Shown here: in pieces, positions 15,865 to 24,600 of the stretch | Layout: each line of letters begins with the position of its first letter | Numbering within the stretch: position 1 is the stretch's first letter | NCBI RefSeq assembly: GCF_900110915.1 | Contig: NZ_FOFG01000020.1 | Location: forward strand, 1 to 38,549 | Length of the DNA: 38,549 nucleotides | Reading direction: 5' to 3' | DNA from: Faunimonas pinastri | GTDB lineage: Bacteria > Pseudomonadota > Alphaproteobacteria > Rhizobiales > Afifellaceae | Notes under the pieces: generated by a model | The model's input: only the letters and a program-made list of their open reading frames with translations | The model's database searches: none | Told to the model about the DNA's origin: nothing | Position numbers and translations under genes: made by a program

Positions 15865-17016
15865 TTACCAGTTGGTGTAGGAACCATCCCTCCGCCGGAG
15901 ATGCGGCGGCTCGGAAAAGCGGAACTCCTGCCGGAGGATCGCGGCCTCGTCGACTTCCACGCCGAGGCCCGGCGCGTCCGGCACGATATAGGCCGCGCCG
16001 TCCAGCTGCGGCTGGCCGGGGAAGATCTCGCCATTGTCGAAGCCGAGCTTCTCGACCGGCGAGTTGCGGCATTCCAGCCAGGCGAAGTTCGGCACCGCCG
16101 CCGCCATGTGGACGCTGGCGGCCGTGCAGACGGGTCCGAGCGGGTTGTGCGGCATCAGGTCGACGTAATGCGCCTCGCTCCAGCCGGCGACTTTCATCGC
16201 CTCGGTGAAGCCGCCGACATTGCAGATATCGACGCGGTTGAACTGGTGGATGTCGCGCTCGATGAAGGGCAGGAACTGCCACTTGGAGGAGAATTCCTCG
16301 CCGATGGCGAAGGGCACGTCCGTCATGCGGCGGAGCGCCTCGTAGGCTTCCGGCGCCTCGTCGCGGATCGGCTCCTCCACATAGTCCAGCGTTCCCTTCG
16401 GCATCTTCTGCAGGAACGACGCGGCTTCCGCCACGCTGAGACGGTGGTGGTAATCGATGCCGAGAACGGCCGCATCGCCCAGTTCCTCGCGGGCGCGCAC
16501 CATCCAGGGCGCGGTGGCGGCGATCGACTCGCGCGGCTCGAAGAGGTCGCGGCTGGTCTGCCCGGCCGGCACGAAGCGGATGCTGGTCCAGCCCGCCTCC
16601 ATCAGGATCCTGGCCTGCTCCAGCATTTCCGGGCCGGGCTCGGCCGGGGCGGTGGCGAAGGCCGGCACGCGGTCGCGATGCTTGCCGCCGAGAAGCTGGT
16701 AGACGGGCACGCCCAGCGCCTTGCCCTTGATGTCGTGGAAGGCGATGTCCAGCGCGCCGATCGCGGCGGTGAGCACCCGCCCGCCCTCGAAGTACTGGCT
16801 GCGATACATCTCCTGCCACAGCGCGCCGGCGCGCATGGGATCGCGGCCGATCAGGAATTCGCGGTAGTGCTCGATCGCGCCGGCCACCGCCTTCTCGCGC
16901 CCGGACAGGCCGGACTCGCCCCAGCCATGAATGCCTTCGTCGGTCTCCACCTTGACCAGCAGCTGGTTGCGGCTGCCCACCCATGGGATCAGCGTCTTGA
17001 TGGCGGTTATCTTCAT
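15865..17016 (-). CDS. Enolase-superfamily sugar-acid dehydratase, D-galactonate dehydratase type
   Basis: A 383-residue enzyme of the mandelate racemase/muconate cycloisomerase group. Predicted metal ligands are Asp188 (GIDYHHRLS), Glu214 (DYVEEP) and Glu240 (FAIGEE). Acid/base residues are His190, two after the first ligand, and His290 in LMPHNPLGP. All five lie a constant five positions after the known ligands and catalytic histidines of E. coli galactonate dehydratase (Asp183, His185, Glu209, Glu235, His285). It would dehydrate a sugar acid to a 2-keto-3-deoxy acid in the cytoplasm. The ATG overlaps the stop of the GntR gene by four bases, and the ACS transporter follows. An epimeric aldonate remains possible. 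Confidence 0.9.
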   Translation of the reverse strand: MKITAIKTLIPWVGSRNQLLVKVETDEGIHGWGESGLSGREKAVAGAIEHYREFLIGRDPMRAGALWQEMYRSQYFEGGRVLTAAIGALDIAFHDIKGKALGVPVYQLLGGKHRDRVPAFATAPAEPGPEMLEQARILMEAGWTSIRFVPAGQTSRDLFEPRESIAATAPWMVRAREELGDAAVLGIDYHHRLSVAEAASFLQKMPKGTLDYVEEPIRDEAPEAYEALRRMTDVPFAIGEEFSSKWQFLPFIERDIHQFNRVDICNVGGFTEAMKVAGWSEAHYVDLMPHNPLGPVCTAASVHMAAAVPNFAWLECRNSPVEKLGFDNGEIFPGQPQLDGAAYIVPDAPGLGVEVDEAAILRQEFRFSEPPHLRRRDGSYTNW

Positions 17017-17879
17017 CGCGTTTCCTCGGTTGTTCTTGTGCTTGTTCCTGCGATCGCGCCGCCCTCGGCCGCGCCGTCCGCCGCCGTCGTCGTCCGGTTC
17101 ACCCAGAAGGAGGCGTCCCGGTCCAGCGCGTTGGCACCATGCTGGCCGCGCGCGGTGATCGCCGTGGAGATGTAGCGGGCTTCCTCGGCGCGACCGCCCT
17201 GGATCGCGGTCGCCAGCGCGATATGGATCGCCGGGTTCGGATCGTAGCGATGCTCGCCGGAAACGGAATCGAGGCTCGTCTGGAAAAGCGCGTCGAGCAG
17301 GATCCTCAGCGGATGGCGGAAGCCGGCGATCAGGCTGTTATGCGTGGCGTCGAGAATCGAAAGATGCAGTTCCACGTCGATGGCGACCGACTCCTCCGGC
17401 GAGGCCGTCAGCAGGGACTGCGCCAGCGCCACGATCCGTGCCTTCTCCCCAGCGCTCGCCTGCGTCGCCGCCAGCGCCGCCGCGCCGGGCTCGATCAGGG
17501 CGCGAAGATCGGAAAGCTCGCGCAGGAAGCGGGCATAACTGCGGGAGTCCGTCAGATGCCAGGTCAGCACATCGGGATCGAACAGGTTCCACTCCGAGCG
17601 GTCGCAGACGCGCGAACCGTAGCGACGCGCCGTGCGCACAAGTCCCTTGCCGGCCAGCACCTTGACCGCTTCGCGCAGCGCGTTGCGGCCGATGCCGAAC
17701 TCCGAGGCGAGTTCCGCCTCGAAGGGCAGAGCCGAGCCCGGCGGCCAGCGCCCGCTGACGATGGCAAGCCCCATGGCGTTCACCGTCATCTGGATCAGCC
17801 CGCGCGGCAGCACAGTCGCCCCGGCCACGCTCGGCGGGACGGCGCTCTCGTCCGGATCGTTTTCGGCCTTCCGCGACAT
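17013..17879 (-). CDS. GntR-family regulator, FadR/FCD subgroup
   Basis: A 288-residue regulator. The winged helix-turn-helix lies at about residues 28-95, with FEAELASEFGIGRNALREAV as the core and the wing at RRYGSRV. The FCD effector domain follows (about 115-250). Its metal-site pattern is visible as the DVELHLSILDATHN Asp/His pair with later His residues in HIALATAI. An extra low-complexity tail rich in Thr and Ala follows. It is first in an operon with the dehydratase (ATGA overlap) and the transporter, so a sugar acid is the likely effector. No ribosome site precedes the ATG, which is compatible with a leaderless transcript (see promoter). Confidence 0.93.
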   Translation of the reverse strand: MSRKAENDPDESAVPPSVAGATVLPRGLIQMTVNAMGLAIVSGRWPPGSALPFEAELASEFGIGRNALREAVKVLAGKGLVRTARRYGSRVCDRSEWNLFDPDVLTWHLTDSRSYARFLRELSDLRALIEPGAAALAATQASAGEKARIVALAQSLLTASPEESVAIDVELHLSILDATHNSLIAGFRHPLRILLDALFQTSLDSVSGEHRYDPNPAIHIALATAIQGGRAEEARYISTAITARGQHGANALDRDASFWVNRTTTAADGAAEGGAIAGTSTRTTEETR

Positions 17880-17885
17880 GGACGA

Positions 17886-17933
17886 AGGCTAGCGCGAGTG
17901 CCGAAACCGCGTCAACTCTAGATCCCATCTAGA
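17886..17933 (-). promoter_or_regulatory. Promoter and palindromic operator of the sugar-acid operon
   Basis: On the minus strand TTGACG (17910-17915) is followed after 18 bases by TAGCCT (17886-17891). Transcription would then start at or next to the A of the regulator ATG at 17879. Directly upstream of the -35 box lies a perfect palindrome, TCTAGAT-N3-ATCTAGA (17917-17933), a good candidate site for the FCD-GntR protein. The divergent MFS gene starts beyond it, so one site may serve both directions. Confidence 0.55.
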
Positions 17934-18024
17934 TGCCGCGACAGCGCAGAGCAGCCTCGCCGGTGGCATCTTGGCGTTGCAAGCGTTACTGGACAGGCAA
18001 TCGTCCTCCCCGAGCTTCGAGCCC

Positions 18025-19365
18025 ATGCCCAACGTTCCGCCTTCCGTCGTTCCATCAGCGCGCACAGGCCAGCCGCCCGTCGCTGGGCAGCTCGTGGCCG
18101 GGCAGCTCGTGGATGCCGAGGCGGATGCCCAGCCGACGCCGGTGCCTACCCCGGCCGCCACCCCACTCGGCCGCCTCGTGCTGGGGGGAAGCCTCGTGCT
18201 GATCGCCTTCAATCTGCGGCCGGTGTTCTCCAGCCTTTCCGCCCTCCTGCCGGAGGTGATGCTGTCGGCGGGGCTTTCCACGGCGACCGCCAGCATTCTC
18301 ACCACCCTGCCGGTGCTCTGCCTCGGGATGTTCGCGCCGCTGGCGCCGGGTCTCGCCCGTCGCGTGGGCGCGGAGCGCGTGCTTCTCGGCGCGCTGCTCC
18401 TGATCGCGATCGGCAGCGGCCTGCGGGGCTTCGGCACCGTGCCGGCGCTTTTTGCCGGGACCTTCTTCGCGGGCTTCGCGATCGCGCTGGGCAACGTGCT
18501 GCTGCCGGGGCTGGTGAAGCGCGACTTCGCCTCGCGTGCCGCGCTGATGACCGGCCTCTACACCATGGCGCTTTGCGCGGGTGCGGCCTGCGCGGCGGGT
18601 TTCACCGTGCCGATCCAGCGCCTGATCGGCGGCTCCTGGGCGGGAGCGCTGGCCGTCTGGGCGATCCCGGCGGTCATCGTCCTCCTCCTCTGGGTGCCGC
18701 AGAGCCTTCGGACCCAGGGCGGGCACCAGACCGTCAGCCATCGGATCGAGGGGCTATGGCGCGATCCGCTCGCCTGGCAGATCACGCTGTTCATGGGCCT
18801 TCAGTCGGCGCTGGCCTATATCGTCTTCGGCTGGCTCGCGCCGATCCTGCGGGAACGCGGCATGGATGCCGCGTCTGCCGGCTTTGTCGTTTCCGTTTCC
18901 GTGATGGTGCAGGTCGTCACCTGCCTGCTCGTCCCGCATCTGGCGATGCGAGGCCGCGACCAGCGGCTGATCTGCGTGGTGCTGCCCACGGTCGCGTTGA
19001 TCGGTTTGCTCGGCTTCCTGTTCGCTCCGCTCTGGACCGTCTGGTTCTGGGCCGTGGTCCAGGGCATCGGCCAGGGCGGCCTGATCGCGATCGCCATGAT
19101 GCTGATCGTGCTGCGTTCGCCCGATGCGCGCGTCGCCTCACATCTGTCCGGCATGGTGCAGGGGGTCGGCTACCTCATCGCCGCGACGGGGCCGCTGCTG
19201 GTGGGCTTGCTGCATGGCTGGATGGGAAGCTTCACGTCCTCTGCGATCTTCTTCGTGCTGCTCTGGGCCGGCGCCGCCTTCTGCGGCTGGGGCGCGGGCC
19301 GCGCGACGCATGTGAACGTCTCCGTCCGCGAGCATCGAGCCCGCACGGAAGAACAGGGCCGATGA
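18025..19365 (+). CDS. MFS transporter, CynX/NimT-like
   Basis: A carrier of about 446 residues with roughly twelve membrane segments. The first helix, LVLGGSLVLIAFNLRPVFSS, carries the AFNLRP motif typical of the CynX (cyanate transporter) family. The following LLPEVMLSAGLSTATASILT and helix-4 GxxR region also fit. About 50 residues before the first helix are Pro/Ala/Val-rich and look disordered, with a short duplicated segment (AGQLVAGQLV). The start is uncertain: ATG at 18025 or TTG at 17971, neither with a strong ribosome site. It is divergent from the GntR gene. Known relatives move cyanate, nitroimidazoles or other small compounds; the cargo here is open. Confidence 0.85.
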   Translation: MPNVPPSVVPSARTGQPPVAGQLVAGQLVDAEADAQPTPVPTPAATPLGRLVLGGSLVLIAFNLRPVFSSLSALLPEVMLSAGLSTATASILTTLPVLCLGMFAPLAPGLARRVGAERVLLGALLLIAIGSGLRGFGTVPALFAGTFFAGFAIALGNVLLPGLVKRDFASRAALMTGLYTMALCAGAACAAGFTVPIQRLIGGSWAGALAVWAIPAVIVLLLWVPQSLRTQGGHQTVSHRIEGLWRDPLAWQITLFMGLQSALAYIVFGWLAPILRERGMDAASAGFVVSVSVMVQVVTCLLVPHLAMRGRDQRLICVVLPTVALIGLLGFLFAPLWTVWFWAVVQGIGQGGLIAIAMMLIVLRSPDARVASHLSGMVQGVGYLIAATGPLLVGLLHGWMGSFTSSAIFFVLLWAGAAFCGWGAGRATHVNVSVREHRARTEEQGR

Positions 19366-19411
19366 CCGGAAGCCTTAGAAGAGGATCGCCGTAAGGTGCA
19401 TTCGTCAAAGG

Positions 19412-19439
19412 TTGTGCGGCATGCGCCAGCGACTAGACT
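19412..19439 (+). promoter_or_regulatory. Candidate promoter of manC
   Basis: TTGTGC (19412-19417) and TAGACT (19434-19439) are separated by 16 bases in the 143-base gap before manC. The match to a sigma-70 consensus is moderate. It would give a leader of about 60 bases that includes the two overlapping hairpins at 19456-19488. Confidence 0.35.
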
Positions 19440-19455
19440 GGCCGGGAAATCCGCT

Positions 19456-19488
19456 GCCGGACTCCCGGTCGTCCGGCCCGAGGGCCGG
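19456..19488 (+). promoter_or_regulatory. Two mutually exclusive hairpins in the manC leader
   Basis: GCCGGAC (19456-19462) can pair with GTCCGGC (19471-19477). The overlapping CCGGCCC (19473-19479) can pair instead with GGGCCGG (19482-19488). The shared bases 19473-19477 cannot be in both stems. The second stem ends about 20 bases before the manC ATG. This looks like an either-or leader structure, though no ligand-binding fold is evident and GC-rich leaders form such stems easily. Confidence 0.3.
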
Positions 19489-19508
19489 CTTGCGGAACGG
19501 AGCCTTCG

Positions 19509-20993
19509 ATGAGCAGATCCGGCACAAAGATCATTCCGGTCCTTCTTTCCGGCGGCACCGGCTCGCGCCTCTGGCCGCTTTCGCGCGAGACCTATCCCAA
19601 GCAGCTTCTCAGCCTCACCGGCACGGAAACGCTGCTGCAGCAATCGGCAAAGCGCGCCAGCGACCCCGAGCGTTTCGGCCGGCTGATGGTGGTCGCCAAC
19701 GCGGAGCACCGCTTCCTGATCGCCGAGCAGCTTCGCACCATCCGCTGCGAGGATGCGGAGATCGTGCTGGAGCCGTCCGGCCGCAACACGGCGGCAGCGG
19801 CGGCCGTCGCGGCGCTGCTCGCCCTCAAGGAGCATGCCGATCCGCTGGTGCTGCTGATGCCGGCCGATCACGTGGTAAGCGACGTCGATGCCTTCCTGGC
19901 CGCGCTCGACCAGGCGGCGGACGCAGCCGCGACGGGCTCGCTGCTGCTCTTCGGCATCCGCCCGAGCGCGCCCTCCACGGCCTATGGCTACATCAGAACC
20001 GGTGATCGGCTGGATCCCGAGGGCGAGGTCCGGAAGGTCGACCGCTTCGTGGAAAAGCCGGATCTCGCGACGGCGGAAGACTATCTCGCCAGCGGCGATT
20101 ATCTCTGGAACAGCGGCATCTTTCTCTGCCCCGCCAAGGTGCTGATCGACGAACTGACGCGCTTCGCGCCCAAGGTGGTCGAGGCCTGCCGCGCCGCCGT
20201 GCAGTCGGCCACGCGCGACCTCGATTTCCTGCGCCTGGGGCGCGAGGCCTTCATGACGGCGCCCTCCATCTCGCTGGATTACGCGGTGATGGAGCACACC
20301 GACCGCGCGGCCATCGTGCCCTCCGACTTCGCCTGGACGGATGTCGGCAGCTGGTCGGCGCTCTGGGAGATCGGCGAGCAGGATGCCGACGGCAACGTGC
20401 TTTCAGGCGAGGTGATCGCCGAAGAAACCTCCGGCTCCTACATCCGCGGCGAAGGGCAGCTCGTGGCGACGCTGGGGGTCAAGGATTTGATCGTGGTGGC
20501 GACCGGCGACGTGGTCCTGGTGGCGGACCGCGAGCACGATCAGGACGTGAAGCGCATCGTGGAGCGGCTGAAGCGGGAAGGCCACGAATCCGCCATCGGT
20601 TCCAGGCGCGTTCACCGCCCGTGGGGCGCTTATCAGTGCCTGCACGAGGGCGACCGCTTCCAGGTCAAGAGCATCACCGTCAATCCCGGCGCGAAGCTCT
20701 CGCTGCAGAAGCACTTCCACCGCGCCGAGCACTGGGTCGTGGTGAACGGCACGGCGCTGGTGACGCGCGACGAGGAGGAGATCCTGCTGCGGGAAAACGA
20801 GTCCCTCTTCCTGCCCCTCGGCTGCGTGCATCGCCTCGCCAATCCCGGCAGGCTGCCGCTGAACCTGATCGAGGTGCAGTCCGGCGCCTATCTCGGCGAG
20901 GACGACATCGTCCGTTTCGAAGACGATTACGCCCGCACGGAAGAGGTCGTGGTGGATATCAAGGGCAACCCGGTCGCCCGCCTGATCCGCTGA
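19509..20993 (+). CDS. manC: Mannose-1-phosphate guanylyltransferase / mannose-6-phosphate isomerase
   Basis: A 494-residue bifunctional enzyme of the ManC/AlgA/CpsB type. The N-terminal nucleotidyltransferase domain shows PVLLSGGTGSRLWPLSRETY, then PKQLLSLTG, LLMPADHVV and DRFVEKPDL. The C-terminal cupin (about residues 340-494) shows the isomerase motifs LSLQKHFHRAEHWVVVNGTA and LIEVQSGAYLGEDDIVRFED. It makes GDP-mannose in the cytoplasm from mannose-6-phosphate (with a mutase elsewhere) for use by the polysaccharide glycosyltransferases to the right. Its last 67 bases overlap the converging phosphopantetheinyl transferase gene. The relevant product could also be GDP-fucose or GDP-rhamnose if downstream enzymes exist elsewhere. 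Confidence 0.95.
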   Translation: MSRSGTKIIPVLLSGGTGSRLWPLSRETYPKQLLSLTGTETLLQQSAKRASDPERFGRLMVVANAEHRFLIAEQLRTIRCEDAEIVLEPSGRNTAAAAAVAALLALKEHADPLVLLMPADHVVSDVDAFLAALDQAADAAATGSLLLFGIRPSAPSTAYGYIRTGDRLDPEGEVRKVDRFVEKPDLATAEDYLASGDYLWNSGIFLCPAKVLIDELTRFAPKVVEACRAAVQSATRDLDFLRLGREAFMTAPSISLDYAVMEHTDRAAIVPSDFAWTDVGSWSALWEIGEQDADGNVLSGEVIAEETSGSYIRGEGQLVATLGVKDLIVVATGDVVLVADREHDQDVKRIVERLKREGHESAIGSRRVHRPWGAYQCLHEGDRFQVKSITVNPGAKLSLQKHFHRAEHWVVVNGTALVTRDEEEILLRENESLFLPLGCVHRLANPGRLPLNLIEVQSGAYLGEDDIVRFEDDYARTEEVVVDIKGNPVARLIR

Positions 20994-21673
20994 CGCAGGC
21001 CGGAGAGGCCTTCGAGGACGCGAAAGACGGCGCCGGCCGGGCCCACGACGGCCGCGTGATAAAGCGGCGCCGGCTCGAACGCCAGGAGCGTCCAGCCGTC
21101 GCAGCCCGCGCCGAGCCTCGCCGGAGCGTCCGGCCGCAGGGAAACGTCGAAGTTTTGGAAGGGTAGCGAGAAGCCCAGCCCCCGCGCCTTGGCGAAGGCC
21201 TCCTTGCGCGTCCAGCCGTTGAAGAAGCCTTCGCGTCTCCACGCCCTCCCGACCGCCTGAAGATCCGCCCGCTCCGAGGCCGAGAAGAAGCGCTCCGCCA
21301 CATCGCCGAACGGAAACGACGGATCGCGCCATTCCACGTCGCAGCCGACCTCCGCGCTTTCCGCGAGCGCGATCAGGCCGAGCTCGCGCGATGAGGAGAG
21401 GCTGAAACGCCAGTTTGAATCCCGAAGCCGGGGCTTGCCGAAGGCATCGACCTCGAAGGCAAGGCGACCCGGGTCGCTGTCCGTCAGCAATCCCAGCGCT
21501 TCCCGCGCCCGGCCCCGCCGCACCCGGAAACGTCGGCTGTCGTCTGAGTGCCGGAATTTCCCGGCTCTCGCGCTCTCCTCCGGTGAGAGAAGCGCCGTGA
21601 GCCTCCCCGTCTCCGCCGGACCCGGGTCGAGCGGAAAGGCGAGGACCAGGATCTCGGGCCGGCTTCGCGTCAC
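20927..21673 (-). CDS. 4'-phosphopantetheinyl transferase, Sfp type
   Basis: A 248-residue protein that would load the pantetheine arm from CoA onto the carrier domains of the two NRPS proteins. Family blocks are visible: EEKARAxKF-like EESARAGKFRHSDDSRRF, GKPRL, WRFSLSSSRELGLIALAE, VGCDVEW (metal-binding Asp and Glu) and FFNGWTRKEAFAKARGLGFS. The common LSHS motif reads LSSS, so the His that contacts CoA is missing. The start is GTG at 21673, overlapping the NRPS stop as GTGA, which implies coupled translation. Its 3' end runs 67 bases into the opposite-strand manC gene. The longer frame to 22225 is antisense-like. Confidence 0.88.
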   Translation of the reverse strand: MTRSRPEILVLAFPLDPGPAETGRLTALLSPEESARAGKFRHSDDSRRFRVRRGRAREALGLLTDSDPGRLAFEVDAFGKPRLRDSNWRFSLSSSRELGLIALAESAEVGCDVEWRDPSFPFGDVAERFFSASERADLQAVGRAWRREGFFNGWTRKEAFAKARGLGFSLPFQNFDVSLRPDAPARLGAGCDGWTLLAFEPAPLYHAAVVGPAGAVFRVLEGLSGLRQRIRRATGLPLISTTTSSVRA

Positions 21674-24600
21674 GCCGCTTCCTGTCCGCGCATCGGGATT
21701 TCTGTCTGCGACCGCTGCAGGCAGTCCGCGATCACCCTGCCGAGCTGGCGAATATTGTCTTCCTCCAGGATCTCCTCGTGGCTGCCGGGAATGGAATAGC
21801 TCTCGAAAGCGCCGCGGATCATGCCTCGCCATCCCTCCGTATAGTTCAGGATGTCGGCGCGCTTTTCCGGCTGCAGCAGAACGAAATCCCCGGGATAGGA
21901 AACGGGACGATAGGCATGGACCTTGCGCTCCATCTCGTTGCCGAAGGCGATCACCTCTTCTTCCGTGGCTTCGACCGGCAGCCGCCCGAGCCAGCGACGC
22001 GCCGCGCGTTGCGCCCGTATGAAGCCATAGGCCCAGCGCTCGCGTCCGCGCCGCCGCATCATCTCGCCCAGATGATAACGGAAGCGGCTGAGATCGACGG
22101 CAACGGCGCTGGTTTCCTCCATGACCGTCGGATTGGGCGTATCCAGAACGAAGAGCCGGCCCACCGTCTCCCCGGCGGCGATCAGCTGCTGGGCGACCTC
22201 GAAGGCGGGAATGCCCCAGTCGCAATAGCCGCCGATATAGTACGGACCCGACGGCTGCACGGCGCGTATCGCCTCGATCATGTGCGCCGCGATGTCGTGC
22301 ACTTCCACCCTGCCGACAAAGCCCCCCATCTCCGCCTTGGTCAGCTCCAGTCCGTAAAACGGCTGGTCCACCCCGAGTTCATGGGCAAGCGGCAGGTATT
22401 TCGGCCCGGCATTCAGCCAGAAGAGTGCCGGCCGGCTTCCCCTCGGCTGGATGTTGACGGTGCGGGGCACCGCCACGTCGTCGCTGCCCAGAAGCAGCGC
22501 CATGCCGCGCACGTCCGGCGCATGGAAGATCGAGGCCATGGAAAGCTGGCAACGGAACTCCTCCTCGATGCGGTTCAGCAGCCTCATCGCCAGAAGGGAA
22601 TGGCCGCCGAGTTCGAAGAAGTTTTCGGTCGGGCCGACCATCGACCTGCCCAGCACTTCGGCCCAGAGTCGGGCAAGGCGCCGCTCCTTCTCGCTCATCT
22701 CGTCCGCCGCAGCCCCGCCTTCGCCGGGCTCTTCCCCGCCCGACCCTTCTCCACCGAGCCCTTCCCCGCCGGGCGGCGGCAGCGCATCGCGATCCACCTT
22801 GCGGTTCGGGGTCATCGGCAGCTGGGCGATCCGCATCAGGCGCGAGGGGACCATGTAGTCCGGCAGGAGGCGACGCAGGAACATCCTGACCTCGGCGAGC
22901 TCCGGTTCGCTTCCCTGCCGCGCCACGATGTAACCGACGAGGCTCGCCGCGCCCGAAGCGTCGGGCCAGATGCGAACGGCCGCGCCCGCGACCCCCGGAT
23001 GCGTTTGCAGCGCCGCTTCCACTTCGCCGCATTCGATGCGGAAGCCGCGCACCTTCACCTGATGGTCGGTTCGCCCGAGGCATTCGATCGATCCATCGCC
23101 GCGAAAGCGGGCGAGATCGCCCGTGCGGTAGACCCTCGCGCCGCCCGCCGCGGGCATCGAAACGAAGCGGTCCGCAGTCAGATCCGGCCGGCCGTGATAG
23201 CCCCGGGCCAGCCCGTCCCCACCGATAAAGAGTTCGCCGGGCACGCCCACCGGCACGCGACGGCCGGCCTTGTCGAGGATGAAGCAGGTCGTGTTGGCAA
23301 GCGGCCGCCCGACGGGCACGGGCCGCTCCCCGCGCGCCACCTTGTGCACGGTCGACCAGATCGTCGTCTCGGTCGGACCGTAGACGTTCCAGAGGCTGGC
23401 GCAGCGCGTGAGCAGCTGCTCGGCAAGATCGCCCGGCAGCGCTTCGCCGCCGCAGAGGATCCTGAGATCCGCCCGCCCCTTCCAGCCGCTTTCCACCAGC
23501 CCACGCCAGGTGGCGGGCGTCGCCTGCATCACCGAACAGTCGGAGGTCCGGATGAGAGCCGCGAGTTCGCGCGGATCGGCGGCGGCCTCGCGGCTGGCCA
23601 GCACGATGCGGCCGCCGGAGATCAACGGCAGGAAAAGCTCCAGACCGGCGATATCGAAGGAGATCGTGGTAACCGCGAGCATGGAATCGACGGCGCTGAA
23701 GCCGGGCTCGGCGGCCATGGAAGCCAGGAGGTTCACCAGCGCGCGATGCGAGATTTCCACGCCCTTGGGCCGGCCGGTCGAGCCGGAGGTGTAGAGGACA
23801 TAGGCCATGTCCTCCAGCTCGATCCCCTCTAGCCCGTTGTCCTCCAGCGCGGGCTTTACCAGCGCCGGCCAAGCCGTTTCTTCCCCCGCATCCAGCGCGT
23901 CGCAGACGAGCACGGGAATGTCGCTGCCGGCAAGGACGTGGCGGGTCTTCGGCTCCGCCAGGAGCACCACGGGTTCCGCATCGGCGCAGATCATCTGCAG
24001 GCGGGCGACGGGAAAGCCGGGATCCAGCGGCAGATAGGCCCCTCCGGATTTCATCACCGCCAGAAGCGCCGCCACCATGTCGATCGAGCGCTCCATGCAG
24101 ACGCCGACCAGCTTGCCCGGCCCGGCGCCCGCTTCCAGCAGGCGCGCGGCCAGACGATCCGACAGGCGGTCGAGCTCGGCATAATTCGCCGTCCGGTCGC
24201 CGAAGGTGACGGCCGGCGCATCGGGGCCGCGACGCGCCTCTGCCCGGAAAAGCGCGGGGACGGGACTGTCCGGAATAGGCCGGCGTGTCTCGTTCCAGGC
24301 GGCGAACCGCTCCTCTTCCGCCCGCGTGAGAAGCGGCAGATCGCCGAGCCGGCAATCCGGATGCTCCACCGCGCCGCGCATCAGCGTGACGAGATGGCCG
24401 GTCATGCGTCGCACGGTTTCCGCATCGAAGAGATCGGCGCGGTAGATGAACCGGCCCGCGAGGTGGTTGCCGGTATCCGTGATGTCCAGCCAGAGGTCGA
24501 ACTTCGCCGCCGGGGGGGCCAGTTCCGAGGGGGAGAAAGACCAGCCGGATGGCAACGCCGGCGCGGTCGGTTCCAGCACGAAGAAGGCGTCGAAGAGCGG

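Noticed and set aside
15631-17175. Plus-strand open frame of 514 codons
   Set aside because: Antisense to the enolase-superfamily dehydratase, whose five catalytic residues are all in place on the other strand.
21778-23832. Plus-strand open frame of 684 codons opposite the second NRPS
   Set aside because: Same shadow composition; the minus strand carries the adenylation, carrier and thioesterase motifs.
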